From positions 10,263,381 to 10,327,380 of the forward strand of contig CP036432.1 of the NCBI GenBank assembly GCA_007753675.1: 64,000 nt of DNA. Direction: 5' to 3'. Of this stretch, positions 16,790 to 26,455 are shown piece after piece. Under the pieces are notes generated by a model. The model was not told the origin of the DNA and searched no databases. It was given only the letters and a program-made list of their open reading frames with translations. Position 1 is the stretch's first letter, and every line of letters begins with the position of its first letter. This DNA comes from Stieleria magnilauensis. GTDB lineage: Bacteria; Planctomycetota; Planctomycetia; Pirellulales; Pirellulaceae. Position numbers and translations under genes: made by a program.

Positions 16790-17959
16790 TCACTTTAACG
16801 GGTTTTCATACCAGACCACGTTGTTGCTGCCGCGTCCGGCGTTGAGTAGATCTGCGTCGCCATCGCCGTCCATGTCGACCGATCGCAGGTCGTAACTCTG
16901 CTGGCCGGTGTCGACGGTGTGCTGGGCAAAATTTCCGAGTCCGTCGTTTTCATACCACATCACGCGCTCGCTGCCGTAGCCGCACGTCGCCACGTCCGAG
17001 TCGCCGTCTTGATCGAAATCCGCGACCGTCAGACTGTGCGGAAATTCAATCTCGATATCGATGTCGTGAATCTTCCAGCTGGGATTTTCAAACCACAGCA
17101 CGCCCATACCGTGTCCGCGTGACGCGACCCAATCGACTTTGCCATCGCCGTTGACATCAGCCGGCAGAATGTTGGTCGCGGCGGTTTGATTTTCGGCCAA
17201 CACGACTTTCTCCCAAGCGCCATCGAGCTGTTCGCCGCCCGGGTGCTTCCAAAACGCAAACCAATTGCCGTCGGCGAACGGTTTGCCTTTCGCGCCGACC
17301 GCGATTTCTTTCCAGCCGTCGCCATCGATGTCACCGGCACCCATGTAATGGCTACCACCTCGCGCGTCACCATCGGCGAACACATGGCGCACCCATGACG
17401 TTGCGGTCTTGGGGTTTGCGGGACGACTGAACCAGGCCATCGAATCACCCAGTCCTTTTTCTGGTTCAAAGTTATTGATCACCAAATCGTCACGACCGTC
17501 GTTGTCGATGTCCGATCGCAGCAGACAATGGATCCCGGTGATCTGGTTGTCGATCGGTCGGGCCGTCCATGGACCTTGTGTCGCCGTCGCCGGGCCGGGG
17601 TTTTCCAGCCAAAACGGATGAGCGTTGGCGAGCGTGCCCGCCCAGTCCAAGTCGCCGTCGCCGTCGGCATCGATGGGAGCGGAGTGAATGCACGCCCCGC
17701 GACCGTCGAATCGATGGAGTACGATTTCTTGTTCCCAACCCGGCGCGATGAACAAACTGACCGTGCCGTTGGCACTGGCAATCACGTCCAGCAAACCGTC
17801 GCCGCTGACGTCGATCGCGATCGCGGTGTTGCAATGCCCTTGCTCGGTGACCACATGCTTCTTCCAGGGACCGAGGTCCGCGGCAAACGAGAACGTTGTC
17901 GTGGTGGCAACCAGGATGGCGGCCAGAAAGGGCCGAATGAACGTGGGCAGGCGTGTCAT
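16790..17959 (-). CDS. Secreted FG-GAP/VCBS repeat protein
   Basis: 389 residues with a clear signal peptide (1-26, ending TFSFAA). The mature part contains at least six calcium-type loops of the DxDxDGxxD form, for example DADGDGDLD, DIDNDGRDD, DIDGDGWKE, DVNGDGKVD and DFDQDGDSD, spaced about 45-55 residues apart. This is the pattern of a beta-propeller made of FG-GAP/VCBS repeats, usually an extracellular binding or scaffold domain. It is the last gene of the minus-strand exporter group, 51 bases after the permease, so it may be co-expressed with the exporter. No catalytic domain is present. Confidence 0.88.
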   Translation of the reverse strand: MTRLPTFIRPFLAAILVATTTTFSFAADLGPWKKHVVTEQGHCNTAIAIDVSGDGLLDVIASANGTVSLFIAPGWEQEIVLHRFDGRGACIHSAPIDADGDGDLDWAGTLANAHPFWLENPGPATATQGPWTARPIDNQITGIHCLLRSDIDNDGRDDLVINNFEPEKGLGDSMAWFSRPANPKTATSWVRHVFADGDARGGSHYMGAGDIDGDGWKEIAVGAKGKPFADGNWFAFWKHPGGEQLDGAWEKVVLAENQTAATNILPADVNGDGKVDWVASRGHGMGVLWFENPSWKIHDIDIEIEFPHSLTVADFDQDGDSDVATCGYGSERVMWYENDGLGNFAQHTVDTGQQSYDLRSVDMDGDGDADLLNAGRGSNNVVWYENPLK

Positions 17960-18010
17960 GTCTTGCGTTCGGTTGAGCGAAAGAAGGTGGTCAAAAGCTG
18001 GGTGGGTTCG

Positions 18011-19321
18011 TCACTCATGTCGCAGAGCTTCGATTGGATTCATCATGGCGGCTCGGCGGGCGGGATAGAGCCCAAAAATCAGGCCGGTCCCCAGGGAGAT
18101 GAACAACGACAACCCGATCGACCAGGGCGCGATCCGCGGCTCAAGCGTGTAAATGATCGGCGGCAAGGCGTCGGGAGAGATCGCGGTCACCGCAGCGCGG
18201 ATGGCACGAAACAGTGGGCCGCACATCAGCCCACACAACACGCCCAGCAATCCGCCGGTGCCGGTCAGCACCAACGTCTCGGTCAAGAACTGTTGAATGA
18301 TGTCCCGGCGTTTGGCGCCGATTGCCCGCCGAATTCCGATCTCGCGTGTCCGCTCAGTCACCGTGGCCAACATGATGTTCATGATACCGATGCCACCGAC
18401 CAGCAGCGAGATTCCGGCGATGATCACCAGCAGGATATTGAACATCGCACGGGTCCGCGCGGCTTGCGCCAGTAGCTCTTTGGGGACGACCACGGCATAG
18501 TCTTCGGTCTTGTGAAACTTCTTGAGCAGCGATTCAATGATCGCCGCCGTTTCATCCACGTTGTCGACATCATCGACGCTGACCGTGATCTGACTCAGCT
18601 CGACGATCTCACCGGTAAACTGTTGCCCGGAGCTGCGGGTCAACACCCGATCGCCGATGCGATCACGAAACGTTTGCAACGGGATATAGGCGTCCAAGTT
18701 GTAATCGCGGGCATCCAAGCTTCCGCCGATCGCCGCCGACGCGGTTCGCGGTTTGGTTTGTCCGATGACGATGTAAAACTCGCTGCCGACCCAGATCGAT
18801 TTGCCCAGCGGGTTTTGGTACCGAAACAATCGTGTCGCGGTCTGGTCGGCCAGCACGACGACTTTCTTGCCGCGATCACGCGGGGTCAACCACCGCCCCC
18901 GGGCGATTTCCAGTTGGTTCATCTGCAAGTGTTCTTCGCTACAGCCAACCAATTTGGCGTCGGCCGAACGGTTTTCCACTCGCAATTCCATCCTGGTCTC
19001 ACGCATCGGAATCGCGTCACTGATCCCTGGAATGGTGGCGACGATTCGCTCGTGGTCTTTTCTCAGCAAGCCAAATTTCTTGACCCGGCTGTTCGCGTTG
19101 TCTTCGGACGAATTCGGTTCGACCGATCGGACGATGATGTTCTTGGCGCCCAGTTCCAAGATTTGTTCTTGGGCGCGATGGCTGACCCCTTCGCCCATCG
19201 CGACCAACCAGATCACCGTGGTGGTTCCGATGAAGATCCCCAGCGCCGCCAACCCGGCGCGCATTTTCTGCAGCAGCAGACTCTTCACGCCGGTCGAGAT
19301 CGTGCGCAGCAGGGTGTTCAT
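18011..19321 (-). CDS. MacB-type ABC permease without ATPase domain
   Basis: 436 residues: an N-terminal helix (about 22-44), a periplasmic MacB-like core (about 48-280) and three C-terminal helices. Between them lies the coupling segment with TEREIGIRRAIGAKRRDI-like sequence (TERTREIGIRRAIGAKRR). Full-length MacB carries its own N-terminal ATPase; here it is absent and no ATPase gene adjoins. The start overlaps the end of the upstream adaptor gene by four bases (ATGA), so the two are translationally coupled. With the adaptors and TolC-like protein it should form a tripartite exporter. The cargo is unknown; drugs, peptides or siderophores are usual for the family. Confidence 0.93.
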   Translation of the reverse strand: MNTLLRTISTGVKSLLLQKMRAGLAALGIFIGTTTVIWLVAMGEGVSHRAQEQILELGAKNIIVRSVEPNSSEDNANSRVKKFGLLRKDHERIVATIPGISDAIPMRETRMELRVENRSADAKLVGCSEEHLQMNQLEIARGRWLTPRDRGKKVVVLADQTATRLFRYQNPLGKSIWVGSEFYIVIGQTKPRTASAAIGGSLDARDYNLDAYIPLQTFRDRIGDRVLTRSSGQQFTGEIVELSQITVSVDDVDNVDETAAIIESLLKKFHKTEDYAVVVPKELLAQAARTRAMFNILLVIIAGISLLVGGIGIMNIMLATVTERTREIGIRRAIGAKRRDIIQQFLTETLVLTGTGGLLGVLCGLMCGPLFRAIRAAVTAISPDALPPIIYTLEPRIAPWSIGLSLFISLGTGLIFGLYPARRAAMMNPIEALRHE

Positions 19322-20688
19322 GGCTTCGTCTCGTCGATCGTGCTGAGCGCGGCCCGTTGAGCCTGGTCGACGAACGACAACGGGTTGAGCACGACTTCCT
19401 CGCCTTCGCGGAGTCCTTCTTCGACGATGATGAAGACATCGTTACTGTCACCGAGCGTGATCACACGATGCTGCGGTTTGCCGTCGACCATGACCCAGCA
19501 CAGTGTTTCGGTCTCGGTCTCCAGAACGGCCGAGACGGGAACGGTCAGCACGTCTTGGTAGTCAGCCATCACGACTTCAACCTCCGCGCTCATGCCCGGC
19601 TTGAGCCCCGCGATCGATGGCAGCTGAATGATGCAGTCATATTTGACGATGTTACCGGTCCACCAACCCGTCGGCTGGGCCACCGAAGCGACCGAATAGA
19701 CGGTCGCGTCCATTTCCAGATCAGGCAAACTCACGGTGGCATCCATGCCGGGCTCGATGCGGTCGACGACGGATTCGTGGACGCCGACTTTGACTTGCAT
19801 TTTGGACAAGTTGGGCATCAGCATCAGGACCTGGTCTTTGTGCACCGTTGCGCCTTCGGCGATGTCTGGAGAATTTTTCCAAGCGGCCGCCGAAGGATAG
19901 ATCACCAGACCACTTTTCTCCGCCTTGACGACACAGTGCTCGAATTCTTCGAGTGCTTGATCGCGACGCGTCGCATCCAGGACGGCACGCTCGACGTTGG
20001 CGGCGTGTGTCGCCTTGATCGAATTCAGATTGCCGTTGAGCGTTTCCAACTCCATCTGTTTGGTATACGTCTTCAGCACCTCGATGCGTGTCTTCGTGGC
20101 TTTTAAGTTCAGTTCCGCCTGGGTCAATGCAAACTCTTTTTGTTCGACATCCAATTCGCTCACGTAGCCTCGCTCGGACATGCGTTTGGAGTGCGACAAC
20201 ATGTTCTTGGCCGTACGCAGATTGGACTCGGCGACCGCCAGATCTTTCTCCAGCGTTAACAACTCCGACACATAGCGTCCCTCCAGGTACTCGTCGATCG
20301 CGAGTGTCGCGCGGGCCACCTCGGCTTTGGAGTATTCCGCACCGCTCTGTGACCAGTGGGCGTACTTGGTCCGTTCGTTGATGGCGTCTTCGATCTCCAG
20401 CGTGTCCAACCGCACCAGCACGTCGCCTTGCTTGACTTGCGTGCCGTTTTCGATCACCCAAATGACCGTGTTCTGTCCGCGCACCTTGCATTTGATCTCG
20501 GTGTTCTCGGAACTTTCCAGAACGCCTTGTTCGGTCACCGTGACTTTCATGCCCCCGCGGGACACGGTATGCGTCAGCTTGGGGCCGCTGTCCTGGGTCG
20601 ACGACGTCGACAGCATCATGCTGCCGGCGGTGCCGAGGATGGCGAGAAACAGCACGGCAAAGATGCCGCGTGTGATCCACTTAGACAT
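19318..20688 (-). CDS. HlyD/MacA-type membrane fusion protein, second of two
   Basis: 456 residues. It has an N-terminal membrane helix (about 8-27), a barrel-sandwich half-motif (VTEQGVLESSENTEIKC), a coiled-coil hairpin (about 110-240) and a beta-barrel/membrane-proximal part. These adaptors bridge an inner-membrane pump and a TolC-type channel. It is a clear paralogue of the preceding adaptor (20681-22195): both share the TEQGxLES(S/N)NTEIKC, SGLVIYPS and TGWWTGN(I/V)VKYD-type segments. The gene overlaps its upstream neighbour by eight bases and its downstream permease by four, so all are in one operon. Confidence 0.93.
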   Translation of the reverse strand: MSKWITRGIFAVLFLAILGTAGSMMLSTSSTQDSGPKLTHTVSRGGMKVTVTEQGVLESSENTEIKCKVRGQNTVIWVIENGTQVKQGDVLVRLDTLEIEDAINERTKYAHWSQSGAEYSKAEVARATLAIDEYLEGRYVSELLTLEKDLAVAESNLRTAKNMLSHSKRMSERGYVSELDVEQKEFALTQAELNLKATKTRIEVLKTYTKQMELETLNGNLNSIKATHAANVERAVLDATRRDQALEEFEHCVVKAEKSGLVIYPSAAAWKNSPDIAEGATVHKDQVLMLMPNLSKMQVKVGVHESVVDRIEPGMDATVSLPDLEMDATVYSVASVAQPTGWWTGNIVKYDCIIQLPSIAGLKPGMSAEVEVVMADYQDVLTVPVSAVLETETETLCWVMVDGKPQHRVITLGDSNDVFIIVEEGLREGEEVVLNPLSFVDQAQRAALSTIDETKP

Positions 20689-22195
20689 GCTGCTCTCCCT
20701 CGACGGTCATCCGCTCATCGTCGGGCTTCCTGTCGTCAAACTTTTGCCGCACCTCGCCCTGCGCTTCGTCGACGAATTGCAGCGGATTGAGCACCACTTC
20801 GTCGCCTTCTTTCAATCCCGATTCGACGATGATGAACACTTCATTGCTGTCGCCGAGCATCACCACGCGGCGTTGGAATCCGGTCGGTGTCTGGACCCAA
20901 CACAAGGATTCGTCTTCGGTTTCGACCACCGCAGAAACGGGAACGGTCAGCACATCCTGGTGCGTCGCCATGATGACTTCGACTGCGGCCGTCATTCCCG
21001 GCTTGAGCCCGTTTACCGACGGCAGATCGACGATCGTGTCGTACTTGACGACGTTGCCTGTCCACCACCCGGCCGGCGCGGCAACCGTGGCGACCGATTT
21101 GACGGTCCCTTGGACAGACAGATCAGGCAGACTCACCGTCGCCGGCAACCCTTTCTCGATGCGATCGACCAGCGATTCGTGGATCGCGACCTTGACTTGC
21201 ATTTGCGTCAGATCAGGCATCAACAACAACACCTGATCTTTGCGAACCGTCTTGCCCTCGGCGATGTCCGGCGTCTCTTTCCATTGTTCCGAAGAAGGAT
21301 AAATGACCAATCCACTTCGCTCGGCAGTGATCACGCAACGGTCCAACTCACCAATGGCGCGGTCGCGGCGTCCTTCATCCATCGCCAACCCGGCTTCGTC
21401 GGCAAGCAGCTTGGACTTTTGTGCCCGGAGTTGGCCTCGAAGTGTTTCCAGCTGCATCTCCTTGGTGTACTTATCGAGCACCATGACCGCGGTTTCGCGA
21501 ACCCCCAATTCCAACTCGGCCTGCTTGACCGTGAACCGGTTGCCTTCCACTTCCAACTCGCTGACGTAACCGCGTCGAAACATGTCTTCGCTGTGGCCGA
21601 GCATTTTCTGCGCGGTTTCCAAGTTGGACTGAGCGATTTTTAGTTGCTGTTGCAGCCCCTGTCGTTGCGTCTTGTAAGATCCTTCCAGATAGGCTTCGAT
21701 CGCGATTTCGGCCTTGGCCACATCGGCCTTGGTCCGTTCATGGGTCGCTCGGGCCATGTGGGCGTCGGTCGTGTGTTTTCCGATCGCGTCCTCGATGCGT
21801 TTGGTATCCAAACGCACCAGTTCGTCACCCGGCTGGACAACGGTGCCGCCTTCGACGACCCAAATGATCGTGCTGAATCCCCGGATCTGGCATTTGATTT
21901 CTGTGTTGTTGCTGCTTTCAAGCGTCCCTTGCTCGGTCACCGAGACGACCAAGTCGCCGCGTGAGATGGTGTGGGTCAGGTGCGGGCCATTGACCGTCGC
22001 GAGAGGCAATCCCGGCAGAACCACCGTCCCACCGATCAGGATGCCCACGAAGGAGACGAGCAGAATGATCCGCAGCAGCCAGCGTTTTGGTCGCGTCGGC
22101 GTCGCCGCGGTGGTGCGCAACGATCCGGTCGCGTCGCCGTGACCCTGTTCGGGCGACGGCTCGCGTCTGGCGGGAGAGGAAGCGAGCGACATCAT
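20681..22195 (-). CDS. HlyD/MacA-type membrane fusion protein, first of two
   Basis: 504 residues from the ATG at 22195; a TTG 30 bases upstream was rejected, and a second ATG follows at 22192. After a polar N-terminal tail of about 35 residues comes a single membrane helix (about 40-62). A barrel-sandwich half (VTEQGTLESSNNTEIKC), a long coiled-coil region and beta-rich C-terminal domains follow. It is a paralogue of the next gene and overlaps it by eight bases. The tandem pair may form a mixed hexameric collar, or the two may serve different pumps. The polar cytosolic tail is the main difference between them. Confidence 0.92.
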   Translation of the reverse strand: MMSLASSPARREPSPEQGHGDATGSLRTTAATPTRPKRWLLRIILLVSFVGILIGGTVVLPGLPLATVNGPHLTHTISRGDLVVSVTEQGTLESSNNTEIKCQIRGFSTIIWVVEGGTVVQPGDELVRLDTKRIEDAIGKHTTDAHMARATHERTKADVAKAEIAIEAYLEGSYKTQRQGLQQQLKIAQSNLETAQKMLGHSEDMFRRGYVSELEVEGNRFTVKQAELELGVRETAVMVLDKYTKEMQLETLRGQLRAQKSKLLADEAGLAMDEGRRDRAIGELDRCVITAERSGLVIYPSSEQWKETPDIAEGKTVRKDQVLLLMPDLTQMQVKVAIHESLVDRIEKGLPATVSLPDLSVQGTVKSVATVAAPAGWWTGNVVKYDTIVDLPSVNGLKPGMTAAVEVIMATHQDVLTVPVSAVVETEDESLCWVQTPTGFQRRVVMLGDSNEVFIIVESGLKEGDEVVLNPLQFVDEAQGEVRQKFDDRKPDDERMTVEGEQHV

Positions 22196-22383
22196 CGGGA
22201 GGATTCGGGTGCCGAAGGGAGACAAGCCCCGTTAGGCGGGCGGACAAAGCGGGAAAGTGGAATACATCGTAAACCGATCCCAGGCCCAATAAGACCAACT
22301 ACGCAAAAGAAACGTGGACAAAAACCCGCCGGAATAGAGGAGCATCCGACCGGTCCCCGGCAGAGCGGGAGAGGCGTCGAGAG

Positions 22384-25110
22384 TCACTGATCCGCTTCGA
22401 TCAGACCTTCGGCGGGAAGCTGTGCCGCATCGATCAGCGTCTGACCGATCGGTGGTGGCAACGGTTCCACGTCCGTCGCATCGAATTCCAGCGGGGAGAC
22501 TTCGCCAGGCAGCGGCGTCTCGATTCTGCGGCCTTCCAGGTCAAGTTCCATCACGCCCAACTCGCGAGCGAGGCGTAACTTCGCCGCGTAGTAGCTCAGC
22601 CACGCCGTCAAGAATGAATCCTGAGTATCGCGCAGCGCGGACTGGGCGGACAACAAGTTGATCGCGGCGGTCGGTCCAAAGGGGGCCGAACGCTGGCCGG
22701 GTTGCGGCGGCGGAACGGGAGCGTAAAGCGCCGAGCCGGTCACGTCGACGCGTCGAATGGCGATCGCGACGGCACGGCGCTGGATCTCCAAGTTGGTCCT
22801 CAGTTGCTCGATCTCGCGGAGCAGCACACGTAACCCTAAATGCAACGAGTCGTGCGATTGAATCAACGCGCGGCGGCTGCGTTGGTAATTGATCAACGAT
22901 TCACGATACTGATTGCGTTCGACCAGACGCGTCAATGGCGCATCGAACCGCAGGCCGACCGCGGCGCTGCCCGTCGAACCGCGAAAGCTGAGCGGATTGT
23001 TGCGATCGGTCTGGACCGAACCGCTGGCGCTGAAATCCAAAACCGACTGCAATGCGTCGGCAGCAATCTGGATCTGCCGCCAGTCGTCGACCAACGCCGC
23101 ACGACCGTTCATGAAGTCCAATCGATTTTGAAGCGCGATCTGATACGCCTGCTCGGTCTGCAACGTGATCCGATCGACACTGACGGCCTCCAATCGGGCG
23201 CGTGCTTGGACCAGGATCGAGCCTTGGATCAGCCGCAGCATCTTGCGAAGCAGGATCACCGTGCGGTCGATGTCGCTGGTCACCTCGGCGGTCGGATTGA
23301 CCAACTCGGCGATCGTTGCAGCACCGTCGGGTGCATCACTGCTTGGTGCAATACTGTCTGGTGCAATACTGTCTGGTGCAATACTGTCTGGCTCATCCAC
23401 AACGGGCGCCACGTCATCTTCATCGGCATCCAGTCGGAGCGAGAATTCGTCGGGATCGGGAAGCCGCGGCAAACCTGCTTTCATCCGTTCCACTTCGATT
23501 TCGATGCGTTCCAACTGGATCAGTAGATCGGCGTAGCCGGTGTCCAGTTCGGTGATCTCGCGGGCGAAGGCTTCCTTGGCCGCGTCGTCCATCGCGCGCT
23601 GGCGTAGCGGAATCGAGTCTTTGGCCAACTTCAAATCGGTGGCCACGGTGACCAGGTTTTCGCGAAGGGGTTGGACAAGTTCATAGACGTCGCGACGGAG
23701 CGACTCGATGGCTTCCGGATCGGGGTTCTCGCCCAATTCGCTCGGACGCCGCTGGAATTCAGCGATCGTGTCTTGAATCGCAGTGGCCGCACGATCGACC
23801 AGTTGAAACTGATGGATCAGATCGTCATCCAATTCGACCGGCAAGTTGGGCGGCAGTCCGAGCGTGAAGGCTTTGTATTGGTCGAGTGATCTCAGGAAGT
23901 CGTTTCGGCTTTGTAACAAACTGGCCCGATCGCGTTCGACGTTCTGCCGGAATTGGTCGACTTGGACCAAATCGATCAGCCCCGCGACGAGCAACGCTTC
24001 CAACTGGGCGAGGGTACGAATTTGCAAATTCAAGTTGTCTTCGGCGTTGCGGATTTGTTGCAACTGTCGCAGCAAGCCGACGTAACCACCGAGCTGAGCC
24101 TGGCCGCCGAACACTTGCAGGCTGGTGCCGCGTCCGTTTCGCTGCGGACCGACGACGCCCAGTTCGCCGATGGCAACTTGCGTGTAAAAGCCTTGTCGAA
24201 ATTGCGCATAAGATCGCAGGTTGGCCAACAACGTGCGTTCGACTTGCGTCAGGCCTTCGAGCCCGATGTCACGGCCCGCACCGCGCAACAGGGGCTGCAG
24301 AAAGGTGAAGTTCAACAGCGAGGCGGAAAGTCCCGCGTCCGGTCCGGTGAACTCAAACACGAAGGAGTTGGCAAAGCCGGCCAACAGGGTTCCCGCGGTC
24401 GCGAATTGGCGCCGCGCCTCCAACGCCCGCCGCTGGCCGGTCGTGCCGATCGCGAGCAGATTGCGTTGCGCGCCTGTTTGGGGTGGAGCGATCACCCATC
24501 GACTACCGTCGTGATTCAGTCGCGCGGGAATGATCGAGCCGTTGTGGCTGTAGCCGATGTCATAGCCGCCAAAGAATTGGGTGTCCAACTCGAATCGCTC
24601 GCGGGTGACGTCCAACGACGACAGATAGAGTGTTTCGAGCTGTGTTTGATGATTCGGCGAGTGCACGTAGGCCAGACGTAACGCGGAATCGATATCCAGC
24701 ATCACTGAATCATCGTCAGCGAGTTCGACGTACTCGCCCAGCAACGCCTGCCAAGCCGGGTTTTCCAATCCGGCACGGATGCCGTTGTCGTACCAATGCC
24801 GCCAACCTTGCTTGCCGTCGACGCATCGCATGTACTGCCGCGAGGCGGGGTCGTCGACCGGGATCGGTGGACAGTCCGGGTCGTAGACGTCGGCGTAGCG
24901 GCTCCGCGGATCGGGCTCGATGCCATACTTGACCGTGCTCCAACGCGGGTCGCCGTTGCGTTGGGCGATCGCGTTGTACGCTTCCTGGTCAGCCGCCAAA
25001 CGGTACTTGGAACGGCTACACCCGATGCTAAGACTGCTGAGCATGAGTATGCATGCTAGCAATCGAATCGAGGATCGGATCGTGTGTGCGCAAGAGGGAT
25101 CTCGCATCAT
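22384..25110 (-). CDS. TolC-family outer membrane lipoprotein
   Basis: 908 residues, about twice a usual TolC. Two adjacent ATGs (25110, 25107) open a lipoprotein signal with the lipobox at SLSIGC (Cys31). TolC-type outer-membrane-channel repeats are recognisable: a first hairpin around 150-440 (AQLEALLVAGLIDLVQVDQFRQN...) and a second around 660-870 with LNLLSAQSALRDTQDSFLTAWLSYYAAKLRLARELG-like sequence. Between them lies a large extra region (about 450-640), including an Asp-Ser-Ile-Ala-Pro repeat. The channel should serve the adaptors and permease encoded downstream on the same strand (189 bases gap to the first adaptor). Anchoring by lipid as well as beta-barrel is typical of the family. 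Confidence 0.92.
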   Translation of the reverse strand: MMRDPSCAHTIRSSIRLLACILMLSSLSIGCSRSKYRLAADQEAYNAIAQRNGDPRWSTVKYGIEPDPRSRYADVYDPDCPPIPVDDPASRQYMRCVDGKQGWRHWYDNGIRAGLENPAWQALLGEYVELADDDSVMLDIDSALRLAYVHSPNHQTQLETLYLSSLDVTRERFELDTQFFGGYDIGYSHNGSIIPARLNHDGSRWVIAPPQTGAQRNLLAIGTTGQRRALEARRQFATAGTLLAGFANSFVFEFTGPDAGLSASLLNFTFLQPLLRGAGRDIGLEGLTQVERTLLANLRSYAQFRQGFYTQVAIGELGVVGPQRNGRGTSLQVFGGQAQLGGYVGLLRQLQQIRNAEDNLNLQIRTLAQLEALLVAGLIDLVQVDQFRQNVERDRASLLQSRNDFLRSLDQYKAFTLGLPPNLPVELDDDLIHQFQLVDRAATAIQDTIAEFQRRPSELGENPDPEAIESLRRDVYELVQPLRENLVTVATDLKLAKDSIPLRQRAMDDAAKEAFAREITELDTGYADLLIQLERIEIEVERMKAGLPRLPDPDEFSLRLDADEDDVAPVVDEPDSIAPDSIAPDSIAPSSDAPDGAATIAELVNPTAEVTSDIDRTVILLRKMLRLIQGSILVQARARLEAVSVDRITLQTEQAYQIALQNRLDFMNGRAALVDDWRQIQIAADALQSVLDFSASGSVQTDRNNPLSFRGSTGSAAVGLRFDAPLTRLVERNQYRESLINYQRSRRALIQSHDSLHLGLRVLLREIEQLRTNLEIQRRAVAIAIRRVDVTGSALYAPVPPPQPGQRSAPFGPTAAINLLSAQSALRDTQDSFLTAWLSYYAAKLRLARELGVMELDLEGRRIETPLPGEVSPLEFDATDVEPLPPPIGQTLIDAAQLPAEGLIEADQ
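23344..23388 (-). repeat. 15-base tandem repeat within the TolC-like gene
   Basis: Three exact copies of TGGTGCAATACTGTC (plus strand) at 23344, 23359 and 23374. They code for repeated Asp-Ser-Ile-Ala-Pro in the extra region between the two TolC halves. Each copy is 15 bases, so gain or loss keeps the frame. Confidence 0.9.
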
Positions 25111-25353
25111 TGCCGCCCGTGTGACTCGTCCGGAGCCACCTCGCTCGAGTCAATGCCAACGCCACCGATATTACCAGGCTCCTCCTCAGTGGCTTATCGA
25201 AGCGTCGGCACGAGCATCTTGAACGGGTTTATCGCCAAAGACGTTAAATGCGGTGAAGTCTTCCACCGCGTCTCCATTTCCGCGGCGCGGATCACGGCAG
25301 CCAGCGGCCAGAACTGGTCCTGGCATGATCCGATTGTGCGTCGCGAGGCGGGG
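25111..25353. other. Intergenic region upstream of the exporter operon
   Basis: 243 bases between the TolC-like start and the NIPSNAP gene stop, both on the minus strand. It presumably holds the exporter promoter. No clear -35/-10 boxes, operator palindrome or repeat was seen. Confidence 0.5.
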
Positions 25354-26112
25354 TCATTGGATCGGCGAGTAATCGGTCGCCTTCATGTAGATCGATTCGG
25401 GCTTTTTGGCCAAGCCACCGACACCGGATTCGCGGGCGGCTTTTTTCCAAGCCGGGTCCGATCCGAAGGCTTTCCAGGATTGCTTGGCCGCGTCCGCGCT
25501 TTCGTGCTCGATGATGTAGATCAACGTGTCGTTCGAATCCGGCTCATCGGTCGGATGCCAATAGGCGACGGACTTGATGCCATGCTTGGCAAATAGGTCG
25601 ATGGTGTGATCTCGGAACCGGGCATCGAGTTTGCCGAGGGTGCCCTCGCGGGCCTTGTAGATCCGCAATTCAAAAACGTCGTCTTCATCGCCTTCGGCGT
25701 TTTCGTAGTTGGGCGAGTAGTCGGTCGCCTCCATGTAGATCGATTCGGGCGGCTCAGCCAATCGTCCGACGCCGGATGCTGCGGCGGCTTTCTTCCACTC
25801 TGGATCGGCGATGAACGCTTTCCAGGACTCGGCGGCGGCTTCACGACTGGCGTGCTTGATCACGTAGATCAGCGTGTCCTTGGAGGCCTCTTCGTCGGTG
25901 GGCACCCAGTAGCCGATCGATTCGATCCCGTGCTTCTTGAACAGCCGCATGGTGTGGTCGCGGAAGCGAGCGTTGAGCGCGTCGAGTTTGCCTTCGGCCG
26001 TCTTATAAATCCGCAATTCGTAAACGTCGGCCTGTGCGTCGGGTGTCGCGATCAGTGTGGAGGCAAGCCAACCGAACGCGACAACAACCATCAATTTTCG
26101 AGTGAACGTCAT
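25354..26112 (-). CDS. Secreted double-NIPSNAP-domain protein
   Basis: 252 residues from the ATG at 26112, which begins a signal peptide (1-28, ending DAQA). Two NIPSNAP domains of about 105 residues follow (29-133 and 143-250). Each has the ELRIYK start, the FRDHT segment, a KHGI(E/K)S(I/V)(G/A)YW stretch and a DTLIY(V/I)I repeat. The halves are near-copies, so they arose by internal duplication. NIPSNAP proteins are dimeric alpha/beta barrels whose bacterial roles are mostly unknown. Two domains in one chain would allow a pseudo-dimer. Export to the periplasm is predicted from the signal peptide. Confidence 0.9.
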   Translation of the reverse strand: MTFTRKLMVVVAFGWLASTLIATPDAQADVYELRIYKTAEGKLDALNARFRDHTMRLFKKHGIESIGYWVPTDEEASKDTLIYVIKHASREAAAESWKAFIADPEWKKAAAASGVGRLAEPPESIYMEATDYSPNYENAEGDEDDVFELRIYKAREGTLGKLDARFRDHTIDLFAKHGIKSVAYWHPTDEPDSNDTLIYIIEHESADAAKQSWKAFGSDPAWKKAARESGVGGLAKKPESIYMKATDYSPIQ

Positions 26113-26187
26113 GCTGTGATCCAGGTGGGAGAGAGGGAAGCGACAGGGCATCAAGGATACCAAATCCACCCACCGAGGAAGCCGAGG

Positions 26188-26455
26188 GTCTGTCCCCATT
26201 CCCCCACCCGCGAGGAGAAAGACAGGCACGGGGTAAAAAATGGATTGGTCAAAAAATACGAGCACTCAGGTCAGTGGTTGTCTTGCAATCGGGACACCCC
26301 ATTTTTTGATCCACCAATCTTTTGACCAAGCTCTTCCGGGGTCTGTCCCCGTCCGGATCATTCGTGGTCTGTCCCCGGTCAACGAAAGCTCACCTGGGGT
26401 CTGTCCCCGGTCACCTGGGGTCTGTCCCCGTTCGGCGCGGGGTCTGTCCCCGGTG
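26188..26455. repeat. GGGGTCTGTCCC repeats, second cluster
   Basis: Units at about 26188, 26338, 26365, 26396, 26417 and 26439, mostly written GGGGTCTGTCCCC, the last three spaced 21-22 bases. Same family as 963-1256. The related phrase GGGGTCAG appears at about 26520, 46755 and 48882. Confidence 0.85.
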
